NCBI RefSeq assembly: GCF_024585265.1 | Contig: NZ_CP036533.1 | Coordinates: 6,395,001-6,459,000 of the forward strand | DNA length: 64,000 nucleotides | Direction: 5' to 3' | DNA from: Bradyrhizobium sp. WBAH42 | GTDB taxonomy: Bacteria; Pseudomonadota; Alphaproteobacteria; Rhizobiales; Xanthobacteraceae | In this document: positions 44,692-54,291 of the stretch, piece by piece | How the letters are laid out: every line of letters begins with the position of its first letter | Position numbering within the stretch: the stretch's first letter is position 1 | The notes under the pieces: model-generated | Told to the model about the DNA's origin: nothing | The model's database searches: none | The model's input: the letters and a program-made list of their open reading frames with translations, nothing else | Program-made: the position numbers and the translations under genes

Positions 44692-45920
44692 CGTTGCTCC
44701 GACAGGTCCGGGTTGCGCAACAATTCGTCGATCAGCGCGGCATAGGCGTTCATCGCGTTGGTCCTGTCGAACCGCGATGCTGCCTTCACCGCCCGCGCCG
44801 CGATGGCGCCGTCGTCGGAACGGAACGCGGCGCGGATCGCTTCGGCGAGCAGGTCGGCACGGCCCGGCGGCACCACCCAGCCGAGCCTGCTCTCCACCAC
44901 CGTCAACGCGGCCTCGGCCTCCGGCTCGGACACCAGCACCACGGGACGGCCGACCGCCAGCAGATTGTAGAACCGGCTCGGCACCGACACGCCCGCAACG
45001 TTCTTCCGGTACGGAATGATCCAGAGATCGGCGGAGGCCAGGAACGCTTCGAGCTCGGAATCCTCGACGCGCCCGACAAAGGAGACATTGGCGAGGTTCG
45101 CCGCCGCCTGCAACTGCTTCAGCCGCTCGAAACCGATGCCCCAGCCGGACAGCAGGAAGTGAATGTCCGCCTCGTCCTTCAGAAGCCGCGCCGCTTCGAA
45201 CACGATCTCGGGATCGTGGGTGAAACCGAGATTGCCCGACAGGCCGACGATGAAGCGCGCCGGAATTGCCTTGCGGAACGGATTGTCCGGCGTGACCGGC
45301 CGCGGCGCGGGCACGAGCGTGGCCCAGTTCGGGATGAAGCGGATCTTGTTCCGCCTCATCCCCGAATAGCTGAGCAGCGGCCGCTCGGCGTCGCGGCCGA
45401 TGGTGATGACGGCGTTGAGGGCACGGAACATCAGGCCGTTGGCGGCGCGCATCGTCCGCGTCACGACGGAGCGGGGCTTCAACAGGCCGGCCATCACCAA
45501 CACGTCGGGAAACAGGTCGTGCATGATCAGCGCCGAGCGCGCGCCCTTCACCCGTGCCGCCGCCGCCACCGCATAGGGCAGCATGAAAGGCGCGGTGACC
45601 GTGAGCACGACGTCCCCTCGCCTCAGCTCCCGCACCAACGCGAGGAACGTGCGCGCTGCGAACAACAGCTCGGAGGCGGCGCGCCGCACCAGTGCCGCCT
45701 TGCCCGCCATCCTGTTCCTGACCACGACGACGCGCGGCTTGCCCGGGCCGGTCTGCGCCGCCGGCGATGCGCCCGGCGAGCCCGAGAGCACGACGACCTC
45801 GTGCTCGGCGGCGAGACGGCAGGCGATCTCGGCCATGATCGCCGCCGTCGTGCTCGGGTCAGGCGGGTAGTGCTGGCTCGCGACGACGATCTTGCCAGCG
45901 ATCTTGTCTTGCGGCTGCAT
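44688..45920 (-). CDS. GT4 glycosyltransferase (WbuB-like)
   Basis: A 410-residue GT-B enzyme. The N-terminal IVVASQHYPPDPSTTAAIMA is characteristic of WbuB-type O-antigen glycosyltransferases, and GLSGNLGFTHDPEIVFEAA plus VPSRFYNLLAVGRPVV belong to the donor site. It probably adds an early O-antigen sugar on the cytoplasmic face of the membrane. ATG 45920 (MQPQDK) lies two bases after the CapD-like stop. It is part of a tightly packed six-gene minus-strand operon from hldD to the SDR. Confidence 0.85.
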   Translation of the reverse strand: MQPQDKIAGKIVVASQHYPPDPSTTAAIMAEIACRLAAEHEVVVLSGSPGASPAAQTGPGKPRVVVVRNRMAGKAALVRRAASELLFAARTFLALVRELRRGDVVLTVTAPFMLPYAVAAAARVKGARSALIMHDLFPDVLVMAGLLKPRSVVTRTMRAANGLMFRALNAVITIGRDAERPLLSYSGMRRNKIRFIPNWATLVPAPRPVTPDNPFRKAIPARFIVGLSGNLGFTHDPEIVFEAARLLKDEADIHFLLSGWGIGFERLKQLQAAANLANVSFVGRVEDSELEAFLASADLWIIPYRKNVAGVSVPSRFYNLLAVGRPVVLVSEPEAEAALTVVESRLGWVVPPGRADLLAEAIRAAFRSDDGAIAARAVKAASRFDRTNAMNAYAALIDELLRNPDLSEQR

Positions 45921-45922
45921 GG

Positions 45923-47836
45923 TCAGGCCGCGGTCGACCCGAATTCGGGGACGGCGTCCTTGAGAATGGTCCTGATGGTGGCGCGATCGTCGCGCGCGAT
46001 CGCCTGCTCCAGCGCCGCAATCCATTTGCGCAGCGTCTGCATCGGCGGTTCGTTCGGCTGCGCGGCCATGATTCCGGCGACGCCGATCTCGCGGGTCGGC
46101 TCCTCCGAAGCGAACAGGATCTCGTGCAGGCGTTCGCCCGGGCGCATGCCGGTGAACACGATCTCGATGTCGTAGCCGGGCTGCAGTCCCGACAGGCGGA
46201 TCATGCGCTCTGCGAGATCGACGATCTTCACCGGCTGGCCCATGTTGAGCACGTAGACGGAGACGTCGCCACGCTGCGTTCCGAGCGCATGCGTGGCCGC
46301 GGTGATCACGAGATCGCAGGCCTCGCGGATGGTCATGAAGTAGCGCACCATCTCGGGATGCGTGACGGTCACCGGGCCGCCGGCCTCGATCTGGGCCTTG
46401 AACTTCGGCACCACCGAGCCGTTCGAGGCCAGCACGTTGCCGAACCGCACCGAGATCAGCCGCATCGGCGGCCTGCCCCCGCGCGCACCGGCGGCGAGGT
46501 CGTGATCCAGCGCCTGGCAGTACATCTCCGCGAAGCGCTTGGTCAGGCCGAGCATCGACACCGGCTCGATCGCCTTGTCGGTCGAGATCATCACCATCGC
46601 CTCGGCGCCGGCCGCCACCGCGGCATCGGCAACGTTGATCGAGCCGAAGATGTTGGTCTTGACGCCTTCGCTCCAGTCGCGCTCGAGGATCGGAACGTGC
46701 TTGAGCGCCGCGGCGTGGAATACGATGTCCGGCTTGAACTCCGCCATCAAGCGCATGATGCGCTCGCGATCGCGAATGTCGGCAATCCGGGCTTCGATCG
46801 CGGCCGCCGTCCCGCGGGCGGCGAGCGCTTCGGTGATCGCGTAGAGCGCCGGCTCCGAGTTCTCCACGATCAGGAGCCGCGCGGCGCCGAAGGCCACGAC
46901 GCGCTCGCAGATCTCCGAGCCGATCGAGCCGCCGCCACCGGTGACGAGCACGGCCTTGCCCCTGATCAGGGCCTCGAGGCGTGCATAGTCGATCTTCTCG
47001 CTCGGCCGCAGCAGGAGGTCCTCGACCGCGACCGCCGTGAGCCGCGGCGTGTCGCCGCTCTCCAGCGAGGGCATCCGGTTGACGATGACGCCCAGCTTGC
47101 GCGCCCGCATCAGGATCGATTCCGGACGAGCTTCCGGCTCGAACGCCGACGGCGTCATGACGAGGCGCGCGATCGGCTTGTTGCGCTTGGCGAAATCGGC
47201 GATGACGTCCTCGACGTCGTCGATACCGCCCAGCACCGGCACGGTGCGGATGAACTGGCCGCGGTCGGAGCTCGACGGCGACAGCACGCCGACCGGCCAG
47301 ATCCGCTTGATCGCCCCGCTCTCGATTCCGCGCAGCAGCACCTCGGCATCCGCGGCGCGGCCGATCAGCAGGGTCGGCGCAGCATCATCGGTCCTCGCAT
47401 GGCGGCGCACGCGCGTATAGCGGAAGTAGCGGTAGGCCATGCGCAGCGCGCTGAGGAAGGATATCTCCAGGAACCAGTAGAGGACGATCGTCACCTTGCC
47501 GAGGAAAAAGGCGCCGCGGACATTGGGGGCGACGAAGATGTAGTCGAGCACGAGCAGGGCGACCGTCAGCACCGTCGCGACGCGGATGATGTTCAGCGCG
47601 TCAGGCAGCGAAATGAAGCGCCATTTCGTCGTGGTCAGGTTGAAGATGAAAAACACCACCACGCTGAAGGCGAGGAAGTAGGGCAGGATCTGGAACAGCA
47701 GCGGCAGGCGGTCGAAGAAGCCGTCGCCGCCCTCGAATCGAAGATAGAACGCGGCAAAAAGCGCCGCCGCGGTCGCGAGCAGGTCGTGGAGCGCGATCAG
47801 AAAATTGCGCAAGGTGAGATGCGAAAAACGCGTCAT
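45923..47836 (-). CDS. Membrane-anchored UDP-HexNAc 4,6-dehydratase (CapD/WbpM/WreV family)
   Basis: About 637 residues: four N-terminal membrane helices, a CoA-binding-like domain (about 140-260), then the SDR domain with VLVTGGGGSIGSEICERV, VFHAAALKHVPILE and STDKAIEPVSMLGLTKR, in which Met replaces the usual active-site Tyr as in all long WbpM-type dehydratases. The product would be UDP-4-keto-6-deoxy-GlcNAc, precursor of QuiNAc and related O-antigen sugars. ATG 47836 (MTRFSHL) begins shortly before the first helix; an in-frame ATG at 47890 would add 18 residues. Confidence 0.9.
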   Translation of the reverse strand: MTRFSHLTLRNFLIALHDLLATAAALFAAFYLRFEGGDGFFDRLPLLFQILPYFLAFSVVVFFIFNLTTTKWRFISLPDALNIIRVATVLTVALLVLDYIFVAPNVRGAFFLGKVTIVLYWFLEISFLSALRMAYRYFRYTRVRRHARTDDAAPTLLIGRAADAEVLLRGIESGAIKRIWPVGVLSPSSSDRGQFIRTVPVLGGIDDVEDVIADFAKRNKPIARLVMTPSAFEPEARPESILMRARKLGVIVNRMPSLESGDTPRLTAVAVEDLLLRPSEKIDYARLEALIRGKAVLVTGGGGSIGSEICERVVAFGAARLLIVENSEPALYAITEALAARGTAAAIEARIADIRDRERIMRLMAEFKPDIVFHAAALKHVPILERDWSEGVKTNIFGSINVADAAVAAGAEAMVMISTDKAIEPVSMLGLTKRFAEMYCQALDHDLAAGARGGRPPMRLISVRFGNVLASNGSVVPKFKAQIEAGGPVTVTHPEMVRYFMTIREACDLVITAATHALGTQRGDVSVYVLNMGQPVKIVDLAERMIRLSGLQPGYDIEIVFTGMRPGERLHEILFASEEPTREIGVAGIMAAQPNEPPMQTLRKWIAALEQAIARDDRATIRTILKDAVPEFGSTAA

Positions 47837-47920
47837 CCGCCGACCGATGAAGACCCAGTTAGATACAACCTGACCGCGCTGATAGCCCATCTGGACAAGA
47901 CTTGCCAGCCGCGCGGCCGC

Positions 47921-49207
47921 TCACGGACCGCCTTCGCCCATCTTCGCCTCGGCCTGTTGTGCCCGGATCACCATGCCGCCGGCCACGCCGACGCCGATGA
48001 CGTACATCCAGCCCTCGTGGAAGTCGAACAAATGCGAGTTGAACAGCGAGGTGAAGACGTTCTGCACCACGACCAGGAGCCCGATCCAGGTGGCAAGCCC
48101 GTCGCCCCGGAACAACAGGAGATGCAGGATCCAGATCGCGTAGAGGACTGCGACGCCGATCACGCCCCATTGCACGGCGACGTTCAGCGTCTGGTTGTGG
48201 GGGTTGCCGATCACTTCGGCGGACGCCTGGTACTGACCGGCGGGCGTCGCGACGCGCTCGAACAATCCGCGCGTGGAGCCGGTGCCGTGCCCTATGATCG
48301 GCGCCTCCGCGAAGAAGCCGAGCGACTTCCGCCAGAATTCGAGCCGCAGCCCGAGCGAGGTCGGCTCGCCTCTCTCGATGTAGCGGGTGTAGTCGTCGGA
48401 AAACCGCTCGGCGGTATGGCGCAAATACGGCGAGGCCTGCCAGGCGAGAATTGCGGCGACCAGCAAGGCGACAGAAATGAGCGCGATACTGCGCCATTTG
48501 AGATGAAGCAGTGCAAACACCCCGAACATGATCGGAACGGTGACGAGCGCGGTGCGTGACACCACCACAAACGTCATATTGATGAAGAAGCTTAGCGCCA
48601 GCGCCGTCAGCAGCCCGGCGAGCCAATAGCGCTTCTCGCGCAACAGCATCACGATCGGATAGGCAAGCGCGACGGCGCAGAGCGCGAATTCCTGGCTCTG
48701 GTCGATGTAGTTCTTGACGAAAATACCGCGCTCCAAGGGGTCGGTCTTGAGCGTGAGGTTCGGATAGAAGGCGACCAGCCAGGACATCACCGACAACAGC
48801 GCACAGGATACCAGGAAGGCGACGAACACCCACTTGCCCCGCGGCGAACGCTCGAAATGGTAGAGCAGGACCGGCAGCACGAGCAGCTTGACGGTCGGAC
48901 TGACCGCGTGGAGGCGGACGCCCCAGGCTGCGTCCGACCACAGCGTCCCCAGCAGCGCGAGAGCGAAGAGTGCGATCGGCGCGATGCAGATCGGGCGCTT
49001 CAGCGATTGCAGGAACGCGAGAACGTCGAGAAACGGCACCATGCAGAGCAGCATCAGCGCGTTGAAGATGCCGGCAAGCGACGTCGACCAGGGCAGCGAG
49101 GCCGCGGTCAGGATCGCAAACAGATCGACGGTCTCGCGCCAGGCAGCGGGGCTGCGAAGACGACGATGCAACATTTCGCTGGTCGATTCCCGTGCGAGCG
49201 CCGTCAA
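47921..49207 (-). CDS. O-antigen ligase/polymerase family membrane protein (Wzy_C)
   Basis: 428 residues with about twelve membrane helices and the large periplasmic loop of the Wzy_C family. The loop carries [26 protein letters not shown] and [16 protein letters not shown], including the conserved Arg and His residues. Members are either WaaL ligases, joining O-antigen to lipid A-core, or Wzy polymerases; placement next to core heptose genes favours ligase. The start appears to be TTG 49207, overlapping the hldE stop and preceded by GGGAGGGAG, a strong ribosome site; ATG 49174 is the alternative. Confidence 0.85.
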   Translation of the reverse strand: MTALARESTSEMLHRRLRSPAAWRETVDLFAILTAASLPWSTSLAGIFNALMLLCMVPFLDVLAFLQSLKRPICIAPIALFALALLGTLWSDAAWGVRLHAVSPTVKLLVLPVLLYHFERSPRGKWVFVAFLVSCALLSVMSWLVAFYPNLTLKTDPLERGIFVKNYIDQSQEFALCAVALAYPIVMLLREKRYWLAGLLTALALSFFINMTFVVVSRTALVTVPIMFGVFALLHLKWRSIALISVALLVAAILAWQASPYLRHTAERFSDDYTRYIERGEPTSLGLRLEFWRKSLGFFAEAPIIGHGTGSTRGLFERVATPAGQYQASAEVIGNPHNQTLNVAVQWGVIGVAVLYAIWILHLLLFRGDGLATWIGLLVVVQNVFTSLFNSHLFDFHEGWMYVIGVGVAGGMVIRAQQAEAKMGEGGP

Positions 49208-50688
49208 TTGCTCCCTCCCCGGGCGCGATGCACCAGCGCCGTCGTGCTGAAGCCTTGGAGGATGTCGACCAGCACGACCACCCCGCCCGCGGCCTCGACC
49301 ACCTCGTGGCCGACGACCTGCTCGCGGGTGTAGTCACCGCCCTTCACCAGCACGCCGGGCTTGATCCTGGTGATGAGGTCGATCGGCGTGTCTTCCGCGA
49401 AGATGACGACGAGATCGACGGCCTCAAGCGCTGCGAGCACCTCGGCACGCGCGCGCTCGTCCTGGACCGGACGATCGGCCCCCTTCAGCCGCCGCACCGA
49501 GGCGTCGCTGTTGAGTCCGACGATCAGGCGGTCGCAGGCGGCGCGCGCGGCGGTCAGCACCTTGACGTGACCGGGATGGAGGATGTCGAAACAGCCATTG
49601 GTGAAGCCGACGCGAAGGCCCTGCCTTTTCCATTCGGCGAGCTGCGCGTCGAGCGCGGCCGGATCGAGCACGATCTTCTCCTCGGCCGCGAGCGTCGCAT
49701 GCGGCAGGATCTTGCGTCGCAGCTCGGCCGCGCTGACGCTGGCGGTGCCCTGCTTGCCGACGGCGACGGCGGCGGCGGCATTGGCCATGCGCAGCGCCGT
49801 GTCCCAGTCCGCGCCGGCCGCGAGCGAGACCGCAAGCGCTGCGGCGACGGTGTCGCCGGCGCCGGAGACGTCGCGCACCTTCACCGGGACGGCCGGCACG
49901 TGAACCGCCCCGCCATTCCGCGGCACCAGCGTCATGCCGCGCTCGCCCTGCGTCACCAGGATCGCCTCGCAATCGGCGAGCCGCATCACGTCCTCGCTGG
50001 CCTCGACGATGGTCTGCACCGTTTCGGCGCGGCTGCGGGTCGCTTCCGAAAATTCCTTGCGGTTCGGCGTGAGCAGCGTGGCGCCGCGATAGATCGCCCA
50101 GTTCAGGCTCTTGGGATCGACGATCACGGGCTTGCCGAGCTTGCGGGCGGCATCGATGGTGTGGCGGATCACGCGCGCCGTCAGCACGCCCTTGGCGTAG
50201 TCGGACAGCAGCACGATGTCGGCGCGCGCGATCTGCGGCAGGATCGCGTCGATCAATTTGGTTTCGACGTCGTCGGACGCAGCCAGCGCCTGCTCCCAAT
50301 CCGCGCGCAGCATGTGCGTGGAAAAATGCTCGGAGACGAAACGGACTTTTCGCGTGGTCGGCCGCGAGGCGTCGCGCACCAGCACGCTTTCGATGCCGGC
50401 TTGATCATCGAGCGCGGCCGCGAGCCGCGCACCGGCATCGTCCTCGCCGATGAGGCCGACGAAGATGCAGCGCGCGCCGAGCGAAGCGACGTTGCGCGCG
50501 ACGTTGCCGGCGCCGCCGACGTGGATCTCGCTGCGCTGGGCGGCGATGACGGGCGCCGGCGCCTCCGGCGAGATCCGCGACACCTCGCCGTAGACGAACT
50601 CGTCCAGCATGATGTCGCCGATGCACAGCACCGTGCGGCCTGAGATGGCTTGCGCGAGGGCATCGAAATCGAGAATGGGCGTCGGCAT
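49204..50688 (-). CDS. hldE: Bifunctional heptose-7-phosphate kinase / heptose-1-phosphate adenylyltransferase
   Basis: A 494-residue fusion. The ribokinase-type domain (about 1-325) has [16 protein letters not shown] and [17 protein letters not shown]. The nucleotidyltransferase domain (about 350-494) has [18 protein letters not shown] (HxGH) and [14 protein letters not shown]. It makes ADP-D-glycero-heptose for the LPS inner core together with HldD, whose gene is 13 bp upstream in the same operon. Full length and both active sites are present. Confidence 0.96.
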   Translation of the reverse strand: MPTPILDFDALAQAISGRTVLCIGDIMLDEFVYGEVSRISPEAPAPVIAAQRSEIHVGGAGNVARNVASLGARCIFVGLIGEDDAGARLAAALDDQAGIESVLVRDASRPTTRKVRFVSEHFSTHMLRADWEQALAASDDVETKLIDAILPQIARADIVLLSDYAKGVLTARVIRHTIDAARKLGKPVIVDPKSLNWAIYRGATLLTPNRKEFSEATRSRAETVQTIVEASEDVMRLADCEAILVTQGERGMTLVPRNGGAVHVPAVPVKVRDVSGAGDTVAAALAVSLAAGADWDTALRMANAAAAVAVGKQGTASVSAAELRRKILPHATLAAEEKIVLDPAALDAQLAEWKRQGLRVGFTNGCFDILHPGHVKVLTAARAACDRLIVGLNSDASVRRLKGADRPVQDERARAEVLAALEAVDLVVIFAEDTPIDLITRIKPGVLVKGGDYTREQVVGHEVVEAAGGVVVLVDILQGFSTTALVHRARGGSN

Positions 50689-50701
50689 GGTCTACAGGGC
50701 C

Positions 50702-51682
50702 TCAGCGAAAGCGGTCGGGCCGGTCGAGATAATCCCCGACATAGGCCTTCACCGCGTCCTCGAGCGTCGTGAAGCCGCCGTTATAGCCGGCGCGGAGCAG
50801 ACGATCGACCTCGCTCTGGGTGAAATACTGGTAGCTATCGCGGATCTGCTCGGGCATGTCGATGTATTCGATGTTGGGCCTGGCGCCGAGCGCGGCATAG
50901 GCAGCCAGCATGAGGTCCTTGAAGCTGCGCGCTTTGCCGGTGCCGACGTTGAACAGACCGGACACCGACGGCGTCGCCAGCAGCCACAGGACGACGCGCA
51001 CGACGTCGTCAACATAGATGAAATCGCGACGCTGATCGCCGTGCTCGATGCCCTCGCGATGCGACTTGAACAGCTGCACGACCCGACCAGCCCTCACGTC
51101 GTCGAAGCGTCGCGCCAGCACGCTCATCATCGAGCCCTTGTGATATTCGTTCGGGCCGAACACGTTGAAGAATTTCAGGCCGGCCCATTGCGGCGGGAGC
51201 CGGTCGCAGCGCGCCGCTCGTTCGGCAATTGCGAGATCGAACAGGTGCTTGCTCCAGCCGTAGAGATTCATCGGCCGCAATTTCTTCAGCGCCGGCAGCG
51301 AGGAATCGTCGTCGAAGCCGTCCGTGCCGTCGCCATAGGTCGCCGCCGAGGACGCGTAGATGAACGGCACCGCATTCATCGTGCACCAGTCCAGAAGGCG
51401 CATCGACAGGCGGAAATTGGTCTCGATGACGAGGTCGCCGTCGGTCGCTGTGGTTGCGGAAATCGCCCCGAGATGGATCACGGCCTCGAGCTTGCGGCCC
51501 TTCAGCCAGTCCATCAGCTCGGCGGGGGGAACGATATCCACAATCTGCCGCTTGGCGAGGTTGCGCCATTTGCCTTCGGTTCCGAGGAAATCGCAGACCA
51601 CGACGTCGCTGCGGCCGGCCTCGTTCAGCGCGGCCACGACATTCGATCCGATAAAACCGGCCCCGCCGGTCACCAGCAACAT
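50702..51682 (-). CDS. hldD: ADP-L-glycero-D-manno-heptose 6-epimerase
   Basis: A 326-residue extended SDR with MLLVTGGAGFIGSNVVAAL, IYASSAATYGDG, MNLYGWSKHLFD (Tyr-x3-Lys) and the HldD-specific FFNVFGPNEYHKGSMMSV and GIEHGDQRRDFIYVDD. It converts ADP-D,D-heptose to the L,D form used by heptosyltransferases such as the adjacent WaaF. It is the first gene of the minus-strand heptose/O-antigen operon and is divergent from waaF. Confidence 0.96.
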   Translation of the reverse strand: MLLVTGGAGFIGSNVVAALNEAGRSDVVVCDFLGTEGKWRNLAKRQIVDIVPPAELMDWLKGRKLEAVIHLGAISATTATDGDLVIETNFRLSMRLLDWCTMNAVPFIYASSAATYGDGTDGFDDDSSLPALKKLRPMNLYGWSKHLFDLAIAERAARCDRLPPQWAGLKFFNVFGPNEYHKGSMMSVLARRFDDVRAGRVVQLFKSHREGIEHGDQRRDFIYVDDVVRVVLWLLATPSVSGLFNVGTGKARSFKDLMLAAYAALGARPNIEYIDMPEQIRDSYQYFTQSEVDRLLRAGYNGGFTTLEDAVKAYVGDYLDRPDRFR

Positions 51683-51721
51683 TCCACCTACCTGCCCGAT
51701 TTAAGTGCCCGATCCTGCCGT

Positions 51722-51763
51722 AGCGCATGATCCGCCAAAGTGTAAGCGGTTTTGGGATTGCTC
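51722..51763. repeat. Partial family E repeat
   Basis: AGCGCATGATCCGCCAAAGT followed by GTAAGCGGTTTTGGGATTGC resembles the first hairpin of the element at 34344-34446 with several substitutions. It lies in the hldD/waaF divergent spacer. Confidence 0.6.
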
Positions 51764-51839
51764 TTCTGCCGGCTTTACCTCCCGGCCCGGAGCGGCTAAC
51801 CGAGCCGCCATATCGGCACGTCTTCGGTCCTAATAACCA

Positions 51840-52946
51840 ATGAACACTGATTCGCAACTTGGTGGTGATGCAGACCGGAGCGACACGCGCCCGATCCTGA
51901 TCGTTCCCTACATGTGGATCGGCGATTTCGTGCGGAATCACACCGTCGTGCGGGTCCTGAAGGAGCGCTGGCCGAACCGGCCGGTCGATCTGCTCACCAC
52001 GTCCCTGTGCGCCCCGCTGGTCGATTACATGCCCGGGGTACGCGCCGGCGTGGTCTGGGACATGCCCCGCAGCCGGCTCGCCGTCGCGCGCCAGTTCGGC
52101 CTGGCCAAGCTGCTTCGGGAACGGAACTACGGCACCGCCCTGGTGCTGCCCCGGACCTGGAAGGCGGCGATCGCGCCGGCGCTGGCCGGTATTCCCGAAC
52201 GGGTCGGTTTCGTCGGCGAGTTCCGGTTCGGCCTGCTGAACCGCTGGCGCTGGGGCGAGAAGAAGCTGCCTCGCTTCATCGACAAGAACGCCGCCCTCGC
52301 CCAGCCCGACGGCGCGCCCCTGCCGGCGGAATGGCCGGTGCCGCAACTGCGCGTTCCGGCCGAGGACATCGCCCGCTGGCGCGAAGCCAATGGCCTTGGC
52401 GCCGGCGCCGCGGTGGCGCTTGCCCCAGGCTCGGTCGGCGTTTCAAAGCGCTGGACCTATTATCCCGAAGCTGCCCGCCTGCTGGTCGAGCGCGGCCTCG
52501 AGGTCTGGGTGGTCGGCGGCCCCGCCGAAAAGGGGCTTGCCCAGGAGATCGTCGCCGCCGGCGGCCCGGGGACTGCTGGCGGCCCTGGGACCGCTCGCGG
52601 CCCGGGGGTGCGCGATCTCACCGGGACCGATCTGCGCAACGGCGTCCTCGCCATGGCCGCCGCCGGCGTTGCGATCTCCAACGATTCCGGCCTGATGCAC
52701 ATCGCAGCCGCCCTCGGCACGCCGACCATGGGCATCTTCGGTCCCACCAGCCCCTACCTCTGGGCCCCTCTGAACGGCCTCGCCGCGACACTGGTGCAGG
52801 ACAAGGAAGCGCTGTCCTGCCAGCCCTGCCAGAGCACGGTCTGCAAGGTGAACGACCACCGCTGCATGCGGAATATTGCAGCTAGCGAGGTGGTGGGAAT
52901 TGCGCAGCGGGTGCTGAAGGAGGTGGGGGCAAGGGTGACCAGCTGA
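51840..52946 (+). CDS. waaF: LPS heptosyltransferase (WaaF/RfaF, GT9)
   Basis: A 368-residue GT9 enzyme: PILIVPYMWIGDFV at the start, RTWKAAIAPALAGIPERVGF, APGSVGVSKRW, the conserved NDSGLMHIAAALGTPTMGIFGPTSP, and a Cys-rich end (CQPCQSTVCKVNDHRCM). It transfers heptose to the LPS inner core. An 18-bp unit repeated three times (52560-52613) inserts GGPGTA-like residues in a surface loop between the two halves of the donor domain; the reading frame is kept. Confidence 0.92.
   Translation: MNTDSQLGGDADRSDTRPILIVPYMWIGDFVRNHTVVRVLKERWPNRPVDLLTTSLCAPLVDYMPGVRAGVVWDMPRSRLAVARQFGLAKLLRERNYGTALVLPRTWKAAIAPALAGIPERVGFVGEFRFGLLNRWRWGEKKLPRFIDKNAALAQPDGAPLPAEWPVPQLRVPAEDIARWREANGLGAGAAVALAPGSVGVSKRWTYYPEAARLLVERGLEVWVVGGPAEKGLAQEIVAAGGPGTAGGPGTARGPGVRDLTGTDLRNGVLAMAAAGVAISNDSGLMHIAAALGTPTMGIFGPTSPYLWAPLNGLAATLVQDKEALSCQPCQSTVCKVNDHRCMRNIAASEVVGIAQRVLKEVGARVTS
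52560..52613 (+). repeat. Three 18-bp tandem repeats inside waaF
   Basis: Units GGCGGCCCGGGGACTGCT (52560), GGCGGCCCTGGGACCGCT (52578) and CGCGGCCCGGGGGTGCGC (52596) encode GGPGTA, GGPGTA and RGPGVR. Being a multiple of three, the array does not break the frame and can vary in copy number. Confidence 0.85.
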
Positions 52947-53127
52947 GCCGATCAGGGCTCGCGGCAATGATGACATCCTGCCACTGTTTTGCCCGACGAG
53001 TCAAAATGCGATTCGAAAAATCCGCAATAGATTGAGCCCTCTCGCCAAGCCATTGATTTTGCTGACCCCGCCTACTGTGCATGGGGTTGTTTTCGCAGTT
53101 TTTGTGTCGCAGCATCAGGAGCTGTGC

Positions 53128-54165
53128 TCAGAGCAGCGGCCGATAGATCTCGCCGATGCGCGCCGCCTCGGCATCGAGGCTGAAGAGTTCGAGCACCCGC
53201 GCCCGCCCACGCTCGCCCATCGCGGTCGCCGCGGCCACATCGCGCATCAGCGGCTCGAGCGCCGCAGCAAGCGCGTCGGCATCACCAGTCGGGATCAGCA
53301 CGCCGCTGACGCCGTCCTCTACCACAAGCTCGGCCGCGCCGGCGCGTGCGGCGACCAACGCGCTGCCCGCCGCCATCGCCTCGATCAGCGTCAGCCCAAA
53401 GCCTTCGTTGCGTGAGGTGAAGGCGTAGATCGTCAGCCGCTGGTACCAGCGCTGCACCGCTTCGATCGGCAGCTCGCCGGTGATGACGATGCGCGATTGC
53501 AGGCCGGCTGCCTCGATGCGCTTCTTCAGGTCGTTGGCGAAGGGCGTCTGCTCGGCCGTGACCTGGCCGACGATGACAGCGATGAAATCGGGATAGCGCG
53601 GCAGCAGGCGGCACATCGCATCGACGAACAAATCGGTGCCCTTCTGCGCGCGCACGCGGCCGAAGCAGCCGATGGCGTAGCGGCCCGGCAGCGCGGCTTC
53701 GGCAAAGGCGGCGGTGCGATCGGCCGGCGGCGCATAGACATCGGTGTCGACGCCGTGCGGAATCACCGTCGCCTTCACCTTCAGGAACGAGGCCGAGAGA
53801 TCCGATGTTGCGATGATCGCGTCCATGCGCCGGATCAGCCAGCGCGTGATCCAGCTGTGATGCCGCTGCGCTGCCGAGGTGAACACGAGCTTGAGCGGCC
53901 AGCCGAGCGCGCGCAAGCCAACGCCGGCGATCATCTCGTTGTTGCGGCGTGCGTGCCAGATCAGCGGTGCCTTGCGGCGCCAGAGCTGGAGGAAATCTCC
54001 AATGCTCAGGCGCGCGATCCCTTCCGGCGCGTCGGAGCCGAACCAGGCGGCGCGGTACAGCTTTGCCAGCCGCGGCGCCACCATCCGGTTGGTCGCGGTG
54101 ACGCCGGAATAGCGCCTGTGTAGATTTGGCACGATCACTTCGAGATCGCCCTGGGAATTCGCCAC
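53128..54165 (-). CDS. GT4 glycosyltransferase, LpcC-like LPS core mannosyltransferase
   Basis: A 345-residue GT-B enzyme with PNLHRRYSGVTATNR near the start, the IWHARRNNEMIAGVGLR motif of Rhizobium LpcC-type core mannosyltransferases, IGCFGRVRAQKGTDLFVDAM and the E-x7-E donor motif SRNEGFGLTLIEAMAAGSAL. LpcC adds mannose to Kdo in the LPS core using GDP-mannose, which the manC gene of this region would supply. The specificity is inferred from motif resemblance and context. Confidence 0.82.
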   Translation of the reverse strand: MANSQGDLEVIVPNLHRRYSGVTATNRMVAPRLAKLYRAAWFGSDAPEGIARLSIGDFLQLWRRKAPLIWHARRNNEMIAGVGLRALGWPLKLVFTSAAQRHHSWITRWLIRRMDAIIATSDLSASFLKVKATVIPHGVDTDVYAPPADRTAAFAEAALPGRYAIGCFGRVRAQKGTDLFVDAMCRLLPRYPDFIAVIVGQVTAEQTPFANDLKKRIEAAGLQSRIVITGELPIEAVQRWYQRLTIYAFTSRNEGFGLTLIEAMAAGSALVAARAGAAELVVEDGVSGVLIPTGDADALAAALEPLMRDVAAATAMGERGRARVLELFSLDAEAARIGEIYRPLL

Positions 54166-54291
54166 GTCATGCTCCGTTTCGCAAAGTCCCTATACGCAAC
54201 ATTAAGCATAGTGACCAGTTCAGGCGCGCCGATACCCCCTCTTCACCACGCAAGCGCTAGCTTGGCGCGTTGATCGAAGACGGGTGAGATC

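Noticed and set aside
47836..47921. Extended N-terminus of the CapD-like protein from ATG 47890.
   Set aside because: The 18 extra residues precede the normal start of the family and have no ribosome site; kept only as an alternative.
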